A DNA stretch of 64,000 nt from Lasiosphaeris hirsuta. Lineage: Eukaryota > Ascomycota > Sordariomycetes > Sordariales > Lasiosphaeriaceae. Of this stretch, positions 10,295 to 21,438 are shown one piece after another. Under the pieces are notes generated by a model. It was not told the origin of the DNA. It did no database searches and saw nothing but the letters and a program-made list of their open reading frames with translations. The stretch is taken from positions 3,844,001 through 3,908,000 of the forward strand of contig JAUKUA010000003.1 in NCBI GenBank assembly GCA_030549175.1, written 5' to 3'. Numbering within the stretch: the first letter of the stretch is position 1; every line of letters starts with the position of its first letter. The position numbers and the translations under genes were made by a program.

Positions 10295-11543
10295 TTATTC
10301 CTCGGTGTCAGTGCCATGCTGCTTCTTGGGCTTGATGACGAGTAATATGATCATGGCGGCAATGATAAGTAGCAACAGAAAGATGATCTTCCTCTTTGTT
10401 GTCTTCTTCTGATACCCCTCTGCGATTTTGAGCTCCTTGTCCGCCTCTTTCACATCGGTCCCCATGCGCTCAACGTTGTAGTCTATTCTGTCGAGCATGG
10501 TGCCTTGGTCTATGACCATGGTTTGCAGGTCACGAAAGAGGTCGGCCAGGTCAATAATGCCTTGTGCAATATCTTCAATCTCGCGCTCGCGTTGCGAGAT
10601 AGCCACGTCGTTAGATTTTAGTAGTTTTTGGTGCGAGGATGCCTGGAGTGTGGATTGTGAGAACGAGCGGTCGGCGTCCGACTCGAAGATGGATGGGTCA
10701 GTATAGCCACCGCTCTGCCCGGCTAGGGGTGTAGAAACGCGATCCGCGGGAGTGGTTATCCCGCCCATGCCTCTGAGCTCTATGGACAGGTCAGCATAAA
10801 CATCGGCGCACGTGGTGTTGGTTGAGGCCTACTCTTGAGGTAGGCGCTCTGCTTCTTCCGGAACTGAGAGCTAGCCTCTTGGATCCTGGTGGCTAGGTTG
10901 ATTTGTACGTTCTTGGCCATGACCTCGTCGGCCCTGCTGATCTGGCCGGATGTCTTGCCTTCGCGGACCAACTGCTCAACTCGTTGAATGCAGCGGTGGC
11001 AGTCGTGGAAGCCACGCGTGATGGCCTGTGTCAGCTGCTCAATCTCGCGCTCTTCAGCCTTCTTCGCCTCGTCGTCGTTAAAGCCAGGGAGCACGTGCTT
11101 CTGGTGTAGGCGCTCGAGTTTCTGGCTTTTGTGGGCGATGTCGGCCAGCAGGTCTGACACCTCATCCGACAGGTCGGCCCAGCGCGGTGGTAATAGGTCC
11201 ATCTCGATCACGGCATCGCCGTCGTCGCCGTCGTACGCGCCCGATGATAGAAGACCACGGCGATTGTCATCAGCGGAGAAGAGCACGCCCGTGCTGCTGG
11301 CGCCGGTGGTGCCGCCGCCGAAGCGATCGGCCACGGTGGCGGGTCCATACCGGTTGCGTTGCGTCGGGTGGTGGGCGTACGACTGCCGGTATGAGATGTA
11401 GCTGGTAGAAACTGATGTGAGCTGGGGCTGTTCAGAGAGCTGGCAGGCACGCGGCTCGGCGCGCACTGCCTTGGGAGCCTTGATGGGACCTTGGGTCTTC
11501 AGGACTGCCTTGGGGCTTACAGGTTCGTGCGGTCTCGCCACAT
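10295..11543 (-). CDS. TLG2: t-SNARE syntaxin Tlg2 (syntaxin-16 type)
   Basis: A Qa-SNARE of the trans-Golgi network and endosomes, used in retrograde endosome-to-Golgi fusion. Exons 11543-11521 (23 nt), 11401-10833 and 10779-10295 join in phase to 358 residues. The start MWRDRTNLYISYRQSYAHH is the typical Tlg2/syntaxin-16 N-peptide, which binds the Sec1/Munc18 partner Vps45. An Habc-like helical region follows, then the SNARE helix with the zero-layer Gln in VIDQGTMLDRIDYN, a KKTTKRK stop, one C-terminal membrane anchor (IIFLLLLIIAAMIILLVI) and a 13-residue tail. A long ATG-led frame begins upstream at 11592, but it omits the N-peptide; the spliced start is preferred. It is divergent from calmodulin. 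Confidence 0.93.
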
Positions 11544-12205
11544 GGCGGACGCCAGAAGGGAGGAATGCGCGCTTCAGCTCGCCCACAAGCACTCGGTCCT
11601 AGTGATGGCGATGAGATTGGTCTTGCGTCCTGCCCTGGGGTTCGTGTTTGGTGCGGGCATCACATCGCATATTCGCATGCGTGGGTCTAGGTAGGAAGGT
11701 TCAAGCTCGAGGCTGGCTGGCAGGCTTTCATTGATGATGACGAACGGCGAACCAGACACAATTGCCAATGCCCTGTAGCCTTGTTAGGGGGTGGCTGGCG
11801 GCTGACAGAAAAATGCTGGGACAGGTTGGCCAGCTGACGGACGGCTGCAATCGGGCACTCAGGCAGAGTACGCAGAGGGAGCCAAAGCTGTCCTCCCAGC
11901 CGGTTGGCCAGCTTGGCAGAGATCCGCGCGCCAGGAAAGTGCGTCAAGCCTGACAGTGGACGACCATAAACGGACGCCCGGGCCTTTCGAGGAGGGGCCC
12001 CCGCTGCCGTCTCGAAATCCCAAGCCTGTCACTCATTTAAATCCAAACCGACACCCTCCCAACGCTTCACCCACGACAAGGCAGAGGACGCTTCAAAACA
12101 CTCCATATCTCACCCCCGACCCGCCTTTGCAGATACATATCCTACGAACACCATCTGCAATCCCTTTTCCAACTCTCTCCCCCTCCCCCCCCCAGAACCA
12201 CCATC
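11544..12205. promoter_or_regulatory. Divergent promoter region TLG2 / calmodulin with 12-bp direct repeat
   Basis: The 662 bp between divergent start codons has no supported ORF. The exact 12-mer GGTTGGCCAGCT occurs at 11824-11835 and again at 11902-11913, 78 bp apart, and further GGCTGGC/GGCAGGC runs lie around 11711-11730. A pyrimidine-rich C tract precedes the calmodulin start codon. Confidence 0.5.
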
Positions 12206-13216
<1,011 letters not shown>

Positions 13217-15089
13217 ACGCCACACGTCCATCAACGATATCCCCCTTACGCAGTATGCCATCACGAAAACCAAGCCTTTTTATTTCGGATTTCTCTTCTA
13301 CTTTGTTCTGGATGGGTCCGTGGGTAGCTTGATACAAAGGCCTGATATCAACCGCAAGGAAGCTTCCTGTAGTCGTGCTGGACGTTATGCTTGATGCTAT
13401 CTCGACCTCCCTCGATAGAGAGTTTCGGAGAATAGCCGGATGGAAGTTATGGCGGGTGGACTTGCTTGCTCTTGCGCCGTGTTTCTATTCAAAGCTACTC
13501 TTGTTTGATCGCGTCCGCTCCCTCCATCTCGATGACACGGTCGGAGTGTTGCTAAAACGGAAAATAAGAGTCACTTGAACGGTCTCTTCTGCTGCCGCGC
13601 TTGATTGACCCAATCTAGAGCAGCAACAACTGCACTGAGGCTTGTCTCAGCGATTAGGCGCAATGGATGCCCATTCACGTCATCGCGCCGGCCAAGATTT
13701 CTGCAGACACATCCAATCGCCAGGGACGGCATGCAGGTCGATTGTGGCAGTGCTCTCTAGCGGCATCTGCTCGGACATGCCATATGGTTCCCTTTAGGTT
13801 GATTGTCGGGCTGCAGCCCTTCAGCCTTATAGGGATTGCCCCCAAGACACACCCGTGGAAAAGATCCTTTGCACAGCCCCGCTTCCATCATTGTTCCGTT
13901 TCCCACCCTCCCAGCGGAAACGCTGGACCCTTTCCATGTGTGAGAGACGGACGGGGAAATGGCCTGGAAGGGGGATCGAAGGTTGGAGTTTGGGGGTTTG
14001 ACGGTTAACACGGATGCCAAGGATAAACTACTCCACGCTGTTAGTGAACCCCGCATTGTGAGAATGGGGTGATTGACGGCTGCCGGACTGCTTGTTTACT
14101 CAGCTGTATGTATTTCCGGGCTTGTTGCAGGACTGGGGTTGTACCGATGACGGTTGGACCTGAAACGATGGATAGTTACATTGTGACAATAGAGGACATG
14201 CACATACTGGTCTGGAAACGATACCGCTCTGTGGGCATTGAGTTTTGTTGAGGGTTTCCCTCGGTTTGAAATCATGCGGTGTTGTGTGCTCTGATGTATC
14301 TCAAGCGGAATCGGAGCACTGCATCAGATTCTGCAGTTACATATCGCCACGCCCGCCATTCTTGGACATTCTCGTGTGAAATAGTATCATCCTAAGGGAT
14401 TATCTTTGGTGTTAGGGCATATTTTACTTGAAGTTCGAAACCAAGCAATCTAGGGCTTTATAATGAAAGAGAAATAAAACTTCCCCCAAAAAACAATTCT
14501 ACCAATGTTTTGCATGCCTCTTGTTGTACCTTCATCCGCTAACCCCAGTTAGACGTCATACTCTCCCAGTATTTGCCTTGAGTTGGTTTAACTCCCGGTT
14601 TCGTCGTCTTCGACCGGTATACCCATTTATACTACCAATGTAATTGTACTTTATCTACATTGTCACTGGCTTTCTGTAGCTTCACGGGAAAAAAGGTGGA
14701 ACCCATGAAACAAACCATCTTGCTGCGACTTGCGGCACAAATGTTTACAAAGAACACACAACTGAGGAATATACCTATTATGAGCAGAAGCAACACGACA
14801 CATTACTCCAACACCGGGATAACCACATGCACTTTGATAGAGTAATAACCCATGATGAGCGAGTCAAAGCCATTGCCGACGGTCGCCGGGCTTCGTCGAG
14901 GTCCCGGGACAGGAGTATCGATCGACTCAGACGAGCCGAACATGAAATAGGTTTGAGAAGAATGAAAAATAGATGTGTATTTATATTGTAGTGGTTAGAT
15001 TGGTCGACAAGACACTCTTGCAGCCGCCAGAGCAGGACAAAACGGAGAGCTTCTAGCTCGAGGAGATACACAAGTATCTTCATTTGTGG
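13217..15089. other. Gene-poor interval after calmodulin, up to the copia element
   Basis: About 1.9 kb. It should include the calmodulin 3' UTR. Short ORFs on both strands (the longest about 113 codons) show no domain, signal or composition that supports a gene. The part from about 14.4 to 14.7 kb is more AT-rich. I see no RNA gene. Confidence 0.45.
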
Positions 15090-15137
15090 TTTACTGTTGG
15101 CGGTGGCCTGTGCCCAGAGAGGCCTGTGCTCCACTGC

Positions 15138-15159
15138 CCACCTATTTCTCCAGATCCAG
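15138..15159 (+). repeat. 22-bp direct repeat, copy 1 (second copy at 16164-16185)
   Basis: The sequence from CCACCTATTT to CAGATCCAG (22 bases) occurs identically here and at 16164-16185, 1026 bp apart, both inside the copia relic. It may mark a duplication or recombination within the element. Confidence 0.85.
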
Positions 15160-15472
15160 CCACTGCCTTTTCCCTGCACGCACCACACATACCATCTACC
15201 CCTCACCTAGGTAGCAATATCATCACATTGCTCCCTACAGGCTATGAGCCCTTCGCGTATCTACTGCAAGGAAGGCCAGGCCCTGGAACACCTTTTTCAA
15301 GATATTCCCAGCCTCCTGCGCGCAGTGCGCAATGCGCGCGCGCGGGAAGGCTACCCGACAATCGCAATCTGGCTCCTTACCCCGCCATCGCGACCACTGC
15401 AAATTTTGCAGCCCAATTGGTAGCACACAATCCACCTTCCGCGATTCGCGACACAACTTCCACATCAAAGGC

Positions 15473-15517
15473 CTTCATGGCCACGACCTTCATGGCCTGG
15501 ATCTTCATGATCTATTC
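15473..15517 (+). repeat. 3 x 15-bp tandem repeat
   Basis: Three consecutive 15-base units beginning CTTCATG, with the third diverged. In one frame they read LHGHD, LHGLD, LHDLF. They lie in the left half of the copia relic. Confidence 0.75.
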
Positions 15518-15591
15518 GACCAATCATAACCTATTGGACCATCGATTCCGACATCCCGATCCGCGAAAGGTTCGCGCCACTACAACGGCAA

Positions 15592-15853
15592 CAACGCCAC
15601 ATAGAGCCCTCGAAATGAGGTATGACGGCAAGAACGCCATTCAAGTCCTCACCACGAGGCATAACAACCAAAAGCCCTCACCACGAGGCACGACGGCAAA
15701 GACGCCACATAAAGCCCTCACCACGAGGCACACAACAAAGCCCTTACCACGAGGCACATGACAAAAGCCCTCAATATGAGGCACGACAGCAAGAACGCCA
15801 CATAAAGTCCTCAACACGAGGCACACGATAAAGACCTCACACTACGGGGCACC
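15592..15853 (+). repeat. Minisatellite of hairpin-like units with alternating spacer lengths
   Basis: About eight units are built on the core GCCCTCACCACGAGGCAC, in which CCTC and GAGG could pair around a five-base loop. The arms are mostly kept while the loop varies (GAAAT, ACCAC, AATAT, AACAC). Spacers alternate between a long type containing ACGGCAAAGACGCCACATAAA and a short type such as ACACAACAAA, giving unit lengths of roughly 40 and 26-29 bp. The array lies inside the copia relic upstream of the reverse transcriptase. I do not recognise it from any family. Confidence 0.8.
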
Positions 15854-15941
15854 GCCTACGATTCGACAGGCAAGACAAGAAAAGAGCAAAACCACAACCA
15901 ATGAAAGACCCCTACATACTCAAACCCAAAAATCGAAACCA

Positions 15942-16104
15942 GAAGTGAGAGACAAACGCCTCGTTCACAAGGAAGAGACAGAACCAGAGATGCCAAGGTT
16001 ATAGAGCCGGATATAGGCTGAGAACCTACTATGGATATCACGCCTCGATCATATGGTAGAGCCAGGACCGGAAACGAGAGACAAACGTCTCAATCATAAG
16101 GTGG
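15942..16104 (+). repeat. Degenerate dispersed repeat (three related ~30-bp blocks)
   Basis: Blocks at 15942-15975 and 16071-16104 share GAGAGACAAACG.CTC..TCA.AAGG. A third related block around 16040-16066 (ACGCCTCGATCATATGG) lies between them. In one frame the two main blocks read EVRDKRLVHK and ETRDKRLNHK. They probably derive from the linker region of the copia polyprotein. Confidence 0.6.
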
Positions 16105-16163
16105 AAATCGGAGGAAGAAAAGGATGGAGAGGAGGACCTGGGTTGTAGATGGCTTCACTTTTA

Positions 16164-16185
16164 CCACCTATTTCTCCAGATCCAG
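16164..16185 (+). repeat. 22-bp direct repeat, copy 2
   Basis: Identical to 15138-15159. Here it sits just upstream of the recognisable reverse transcriptase, in a frame reading PPISPDP, a Pro-rich linker typical of the integrase-RT junction of copia polyproteins (the latter part is inference). Confidence 0.85.
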
Positions 16186-16279
16186 ACAGCCAAAGAACTG
16201 GAGGGAGGCATCCAAGCAGCCAAACTACAGGGAATGGTGGCTCCCAGCGATGAAGAAGCAATGAGATGGCCTGGGCCAA

Positions 16280-17786
16280 ATGGGAGTATATATACTTGAA
16301 GACGAACCAACAAATTATCCAATCCTTCCATCGAAATGGGTACTCGACGAGAAGACAAACCAAGATACCCACGAAAAGATAGCCAGGGCAAGACTGGTAG
16401 TCTATGGCAACTTTGGGCAAGGATCCTGGGCCCTACAAGATGTCTACGCGGCAGTGGCAAACAGTGTGTCACTCAGACTGTTCCTCGCGATAGTGGCAGT
16501 CAGAGGTATGAAATGTCGGCAAGTGGACTTCAAAATGGCTTTCCTCAACTCAGTATTACCAGAAGGAGAGACTTACTTGGTCGCTTTACCCCCTAGATTG
16601 GACCTACCCAAAGGAAAGGCCATGAGGCTACGTAAGGCTCTCTATGGTTTGAGAAAGAGCCCCCTCTACTGGTTCAACACCCTTACCCCAGTGATGGAAG
16701 AACTGGGCTTCGAACCTTTTGCCTCCGATGTCTGTATCTACCGGAACAAAGCCACAAGTGCTATGGTACTGAACTACGTCGACGACCTCATCATAGCTGC
16801 TGATAAAGACGAAGGGAACGATTGGCTCGTCACGGAACTAGCCAAGCGAGTTCGGATTGAAGGATATGGGAAAGATGAAGCGATTCCTAGGCTTCGACAT
16901 CGTCAGAGACGAAAAGGCACATACCATTGAACTGTCACAACAGGCTTTCACCCTGGCGATGCTCAAGAAGTATGGATACGAGGAACACCACGCAGTCAAA
17001 ACACCATGGCCCTCGAAACTGGTGATCGGCCCAACGTCCGAATGGAAAGAGGAGGGTGAACAAAAGCTCTATATCAAACAGACGGGCTCCCTCAATTGGC
17101 TGTCAATGGGGACAAGGCCAGATATCACGTACACAGCCTCCAGATTGAGCGAAGGCAACGCCAAACCATCTGACAAGCATTGGACCGTGGTGAAGCACCT
17201 GTTTAGATGCCTCAAGGGTACAGCATCCCCAGGGCTTCAATTCGGAGGCAAATCGCTGCCCCTTAACAACCTGATGGTACGGATTTACGCCGACGCATCA
17301 CATGGCGATGACCTCGAGACACGTTACTCATCAGGAGGCCACATCATCTTCGTGGCTGGTGGGCCAGTACTCTGGAAGAGCAAGAAACAGACCTTTGTGG
17401 CCAAAATCTCAACAGAAGCAGAGTTCGCCAACCTCACGCCTGCAGGCCAGTCAGCCGGCTGGGTTGTGAATGCCCTCAACGAATACGGCGCGAAGCAACC
17501 TCGCCCAGTGGTAATGTATACCGACAGCGTCAATGCCAGACTCAATGTCCTGAACTCGTTGAACGCCGCGCGCACGCGGTGCCTTGATATACGGTACAAA
17601 TGGATCATTGACCGCGTCAAGCGAGGCTACTTCGACTTATTACATATATCAGGCACCAAGATGGTTGCAGATGGCCTTACAAAGCCGTTAGAGACGGCCA
17701 AACATGCGGCCTATGTCAAGCAACTAGGCCTAGTGGCCTGCCGAGTACCGTGGATGGAGTTGAGCAAGGAGGACTTGAATGGATGA
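16280..17786 (+). pseudogene. Copia polyprotein remnant: reverse transcriptase and RNase H, frameshifted
   Basis: The first frame (16280 to about 16850) has copia RT landmarks: LPSKWVLDEKTN, ARLVVYGNF, DVYAAVANSVS, QVDFKMAFLN, ALYGLRKSPLYWF and the catalytic YVDD. The frame is then lost by one base near 16850 and continues to the stop at 17784-17786 with KRFLGFDIV, the RNase H segments YADASHGDD, ISTEAEF and MYTDSV, and the C-terminal signature GTKMVADGLTKPL. Upstream of 16280 the polyprotein is broken by stops and a further frame change. The RT and RNase H motifs are well preserved given the frameshift, suggesting a fairly recent loss. It is not expected to make an active enzyme as it stands. 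Confidence 0.88.
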
Positions 17787-17880
17787 GGAGGACTGGATTG
17801 GAGCCATGGAACAGAGTCAGTGGGACTCCACAACACCAAGGAATCATCACGAGGTAAACAGTGAGGTGTCTACAGGGGTG

Positions 17881-18036
17881 TGTTGGAAGGGGTGAGCCTC
17901 CCAGAAGGTTGTAGCCGTCTCATGATTGGTAGATAGCTTAGCGTGGTTCTGGTGTTGCCTCCCCACCAAAGAGGGCCAGAGATTTTCTTTGGGCCAGAAC
18001 CACCACCGAGTTCGTCACTTTTTGTGTTCCCCAACA
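17881..18036 (+). repeat. 3' LTR of the copia element
   Basis: This 156 bp block begins TGTTGG and ends CCAACA, a perfect 6-bp terminal inverted repeat of the TG...CA type. It follows the polyprotein stop by 94 bp and is preceded by a short purine-rich stretch (ACAGGGGTG). Flanking TTTAC at 18037-18041 is the candidate target-site duplication. I find no second copy of this LTR in the window. Confidence 0.8.
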
Positions 18037-18041
18037 TTTAC

Positions 18042-18633
18042 TGATTGGGATGTGGTTAACTTGAACTGCTGGGTGCTGAATGCCGAGGCCACTGACCAAG
18101 GAGCGGAAACCGACGTCTAAGACTAGCTAATAATTGCCTAGATCAACACTTATGCTAGTTGAGCCGTTGCGCGGTGACCAACCTGGATTGACGTGTGACT
18201 GTTGGACTATGGACATTTCTGTACAATGTTTTTTTTTTTTTTTTTGGGGGGGGGGGGGGGGGTGAGTAGAGGTGTGTCGTGAAAGTTCGAACTTGAAGTA
18301 AAATGATAGTTGGTTGCATACCCAAATACCTTGATGGTTATAGGCCCTTTTAGAATGACGACAATGAGAAAGCCATCTTCGATCGACGTTCAGTTCTTTC
18401 AGGGGTTTCCTAGGGGTGGCGGGGGCCAAAGTATAATTTCTGCCTGAGGCAGCTCCGCTCCTCCCTGCCGGCGTAGGCGCCAATCCGGCGGCCACATTGC
18501 AGCGATATCTTATGCGGGCAACGAGCTCTTGAATAATTCGCCTAACAGCTTACAACTTTCTTGCCGGTTTCACGCTCTCCAGTCTGGTCAGAAACCTCCA
18601 CAAGGCCCCCTTGCGGGCCCCGACTATCTCACC
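18042..18633. promoter_or_regulatory. Upstream region of AP-1 gamma with T17G17 tract
   Basis: About 590 bp between the copia element and the AP-1 gamma start codon. There is no supported ORF. It holds the T17G17 tract (18229-18262) and presumably the AP-1 gamma promoter. Confidence 0.5.
18229..18262 (+). repeat. Compound homopolymer T17G17
   Basis: Seventeen T (18229-18245) are followed directly by seventeen G (18246-18262), 193 bp beyond the copia LTR. The exact lengths may be affected by sequencing error. Confidence 0.85.
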
Positions 18634-21438
18634 ATGAGTTCACGTAAGTGCAGCGCCCTCCGACGCCTGGCGATTGCTGGCCGATTGCTAAATTGCTCGA
18701 TTACCGGAATCCTGGAATCCTGGGAGCCTGGCATCGCTGACATCTCGCAACCCCACACGCAGTCAAGCAGTTCATCCGCAACGTTCGCGCCGCAAAGACC
18801 ATCGCCGACGAGAGGGCTGTTATTCAGAAAGAGAGCGCGTCTATCCGAGCCAGCTTCCGCGAGGAGAGCGGCGACCATACGGTCAGGTGCATATGAACAA
18901 CAGCCAAGTCAAAGGGTGACAGATTGTTGCTGACCAGTTGTACTCCTACAGGCGGAACAATGTCGCCAAACTGCTCTATCTCTTCACCCTTGGAGAGCGT
19001 ACACATTTCGGCCAGATCGAGTGCCTCAAGCTCCTTGCCTCTCCCCGATTCGCCGACAAGCGACTCGGCCACCTCGCGACCAGCTTGCTCCTCGACGAGA
19101 ATCAAGAAGTCTTGACTTTGGTCACCAACTCTCTCAAAAAGTGCGAGAATATGCACCCTTGAATGGTCGTGAGAGACCTTGCTGACGATACATGACTAGT
19201 GACCTCTCGCATTCGAACCAATATGTAGTCGGCCTCGCCCTCTGCACCCTCGGCAACATTGCCTCGATCGAGATGTCTAGAGATTTGTTCGCCGAGATTG
19301 AGAACCTGATATCGACCGCGAACCCATATATCCGGCGGAAGGCTGCCCTGTGCGCCATGCGCATATGTCGAAAGGTCCCCGACCTGCAAGAGCACTTTAT
19401 CGAGAAGGCGTCACAGCTGCTCTCGGATAGGAACCACGGCGTGCTTCTGTGTGGCCTGACGCTGGTTACCAGCTTGTGCGAGGCGGAGGAGGTTGAGGGC
19501 GGCGATGAAAACATCATCGAAAAGTTTAGGCAGTTCGTGCCTGTGCTTGTCAGAACTCTCAAATCCCTGGCATCGTCTGGTTATGCCCCCGAGCATGACG
19601 TAACGGGCATCACAGACCCCTTCTTGCAAGTCAAGATCCTTTGCCTGCTGCGTGTCCTCGCCCGTGGCGATGCCCAAGTCACGGAGCAGATTAACGACAT
19701 TCTGGCCCAGGTTGCCACAAACACCGACTCGTCCAAGAACGTCGGCAATTCGATTCTCTACGAAGCTGTCCTAACAATCCTAGACATCGAGGCCGACGCC
19801 GGCCTTCGGGTCCTGGGAGTCAACATTCTCGGCAAGTTCTTAACAAACAGAGACAACAACATCCGTTACGTTGCTTTAAACACACTAGTCAAGGTGGTGG
19901 CCATCGATACCAATGCTGTGCAAAGGCACCGAAATACGATTTTGGAGTGTCTGAGGGATCCGGATATTAGCATCAGGAGGAGAGCTCTCGATCTCAGCTT
20001 TACGCTCATCAACGAGAGCAATGTCCGCGTGCTGATTCGGGAACTGCTGGCTTTCTTGGAGGTGGCGGATAATGAATTCAAGCCCACGATGACCACTCAA
20101 ATCGGTGTCGCCGCGGATCGATATGCCCCAAACAAGCGGTGGCATTTTGACACCATGCTTCGTGTTCTGACCTTGGCCGGGAATTACGTTAAAGAGCTCA
20201 TTCTATCCTCGTTCATTCGCCTCATTGCGACAACCCCCGAGTTGCAGACATATGCGGTACAAAAGCTATACACTAATCTCAAGAAAGACATCACGCAGGA
20301 AAGTCTGACGCAGGCCGGTGCCTGGTGCATTGGTGAGTATGGCGATGCCTTGCTCAGAGGGGGACAGTATGAAGAAGAAGAGCTAGTGCAGGAGGTTAAG
20401 GAGCATGAGATTATCGACTTGTTCTCTACGATCCTCAACAGCAACTACGCCACCCAGGTCACTACAGAGTACATTGTCACAGCTCTTATCAAACTGACCA
20501 CCAGACTGTCCGACCCGACCCAAATCGAGAGAATTCGTCGCCTCCTTCAGACCCACCAGACAAGTCTGGACGTCGAAGTGCAGCAGCGCGCGGTCGAGTT
20601 TGGAAACCTCTTCGTCCACGACCAAATCCGCCGTGGTGTGCTCGAGAAGATGCCACCTCCACAGATCAAGGAGGAATCTCGAGTTCTCGGGGAAGCAGCA
20701 AAGAAGACGACCAACAAGGCGAATAATAGGAAGTCGAAGGTCATCAAGCCCAAGGAGGAAGATCTTCTCTTCGACCTGATGGGCGACAGTGGCCCCCCTG
20801 CAGCCTCTCCGGTCAACGGGAGCCAAAACAACGCCGACCTCCTAGCAGACATTCTTGGTGGTACCAGCTCACCCCCAACCGCCACCTCTCCCCCAGCGCA
20901 GCCAAATGTCGCCTCTATTATGGATTTGTTCTCCTCGGGGCCTCCTGCCGCTGCCCCGGCTCATGTTCCAGCAGTTGCACCAACCTCTGTCAGTGCGGAT
21001 CTGTTCTCCATGGCCAGCTCTCCGCCACCGGCACCCCAGGCGCCAGCAGCGCCAGCCGGCCACCCGGTCTACAACAACAACGGTCTGAACGTAACAATCC
21101 AGACACAGCGGAACACTGAGGGGACAATCCAGGCGATTGCCAGATTCACCAACGCGGGTGGTCCGCTCTCAAATGTTGGCTTGCAAGCGGCCGTTCCCAA
21201 GTCACAGAAGCTGCAGCTGCTCAGCATATCTTCGACAGATATTGCTCCGGGATCTGAAGCTACGCAGATGATGAGAGTAGCAGGATGTAAAGGGGTAAGT
21301 TAATCAACAGCGTTGTATTTCAGGTTCCGAACTAACTTGGTACCCCATCAGCCTCTGCGTCTGCGCTTGAAGATAGGGTATTCTCATCCGACAGCTGGGC
21401 AAGTTATGGACGTGGTCAACTGGACAGAACCTGTTTAG
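18634..21438 (+). CDS. APL4: AP-1 adaptor complex gamma subunit (gamma-adaptin)
   Basis: The large subunit of the clathrin adaptor AP-1, which sorts cargo between trans-Golgi and endosomes. Exons 18634-18643 (10 nt), 18763-18886, 18952-19140, 19200-21294 and 21352-21438 join in phase to 834 residues. It begins [20 protein letters not shown], has the adaptin helical trunk ([27 protein letters not shown]), then a Pro/Ala-rich hinge from about residue 590 with acidic-dileucine or DLF-like motifs ([33 protein letters not shown]). It ends in a gamma-ear domain ([12 protein letters not shown] ... [10 protein letters not shown]). The last exon, with CTAAC branch site at 21332, completes the ear. Length and order match the family. 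Confidence 0.96.

Larger units (their letters stand above)
15095..18036 (+). mobile_element. Decayed Ty1/copia LTR retrotransposon
   Basis: The 3' end is a short LTR at 17881-18036 (TGTTGG...CCAACA). The five bases after it, TTTAC (18037-18041), also lie immediately before a TGTTGG at 15095 (TTTAC at 15090-15094). This is a candidate target-site duplication that would place the left end at 15095. The left-end sequence does not otherwise resemble the 3' LTR, so the 5' LTR is rearranged, replaced or too diverged to align by eye. Reverse transcriptase and RNase H remain in the right half; I cannot find intact gag, protease or integrase. At 2.9 kb it is shorter than a typical 5 kb copia element, so internal deletion is inferred. 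Confidence 0.75.

Noticed and set aside
11401..11592. Upstream ATG at 11592 as TLG2 start
   Set aside because: It reads through the intron and replaces the conserved N-peptide MWRDRTNLYISYRQ with unrelated sequence; the spliced start at 11543 fits the family.
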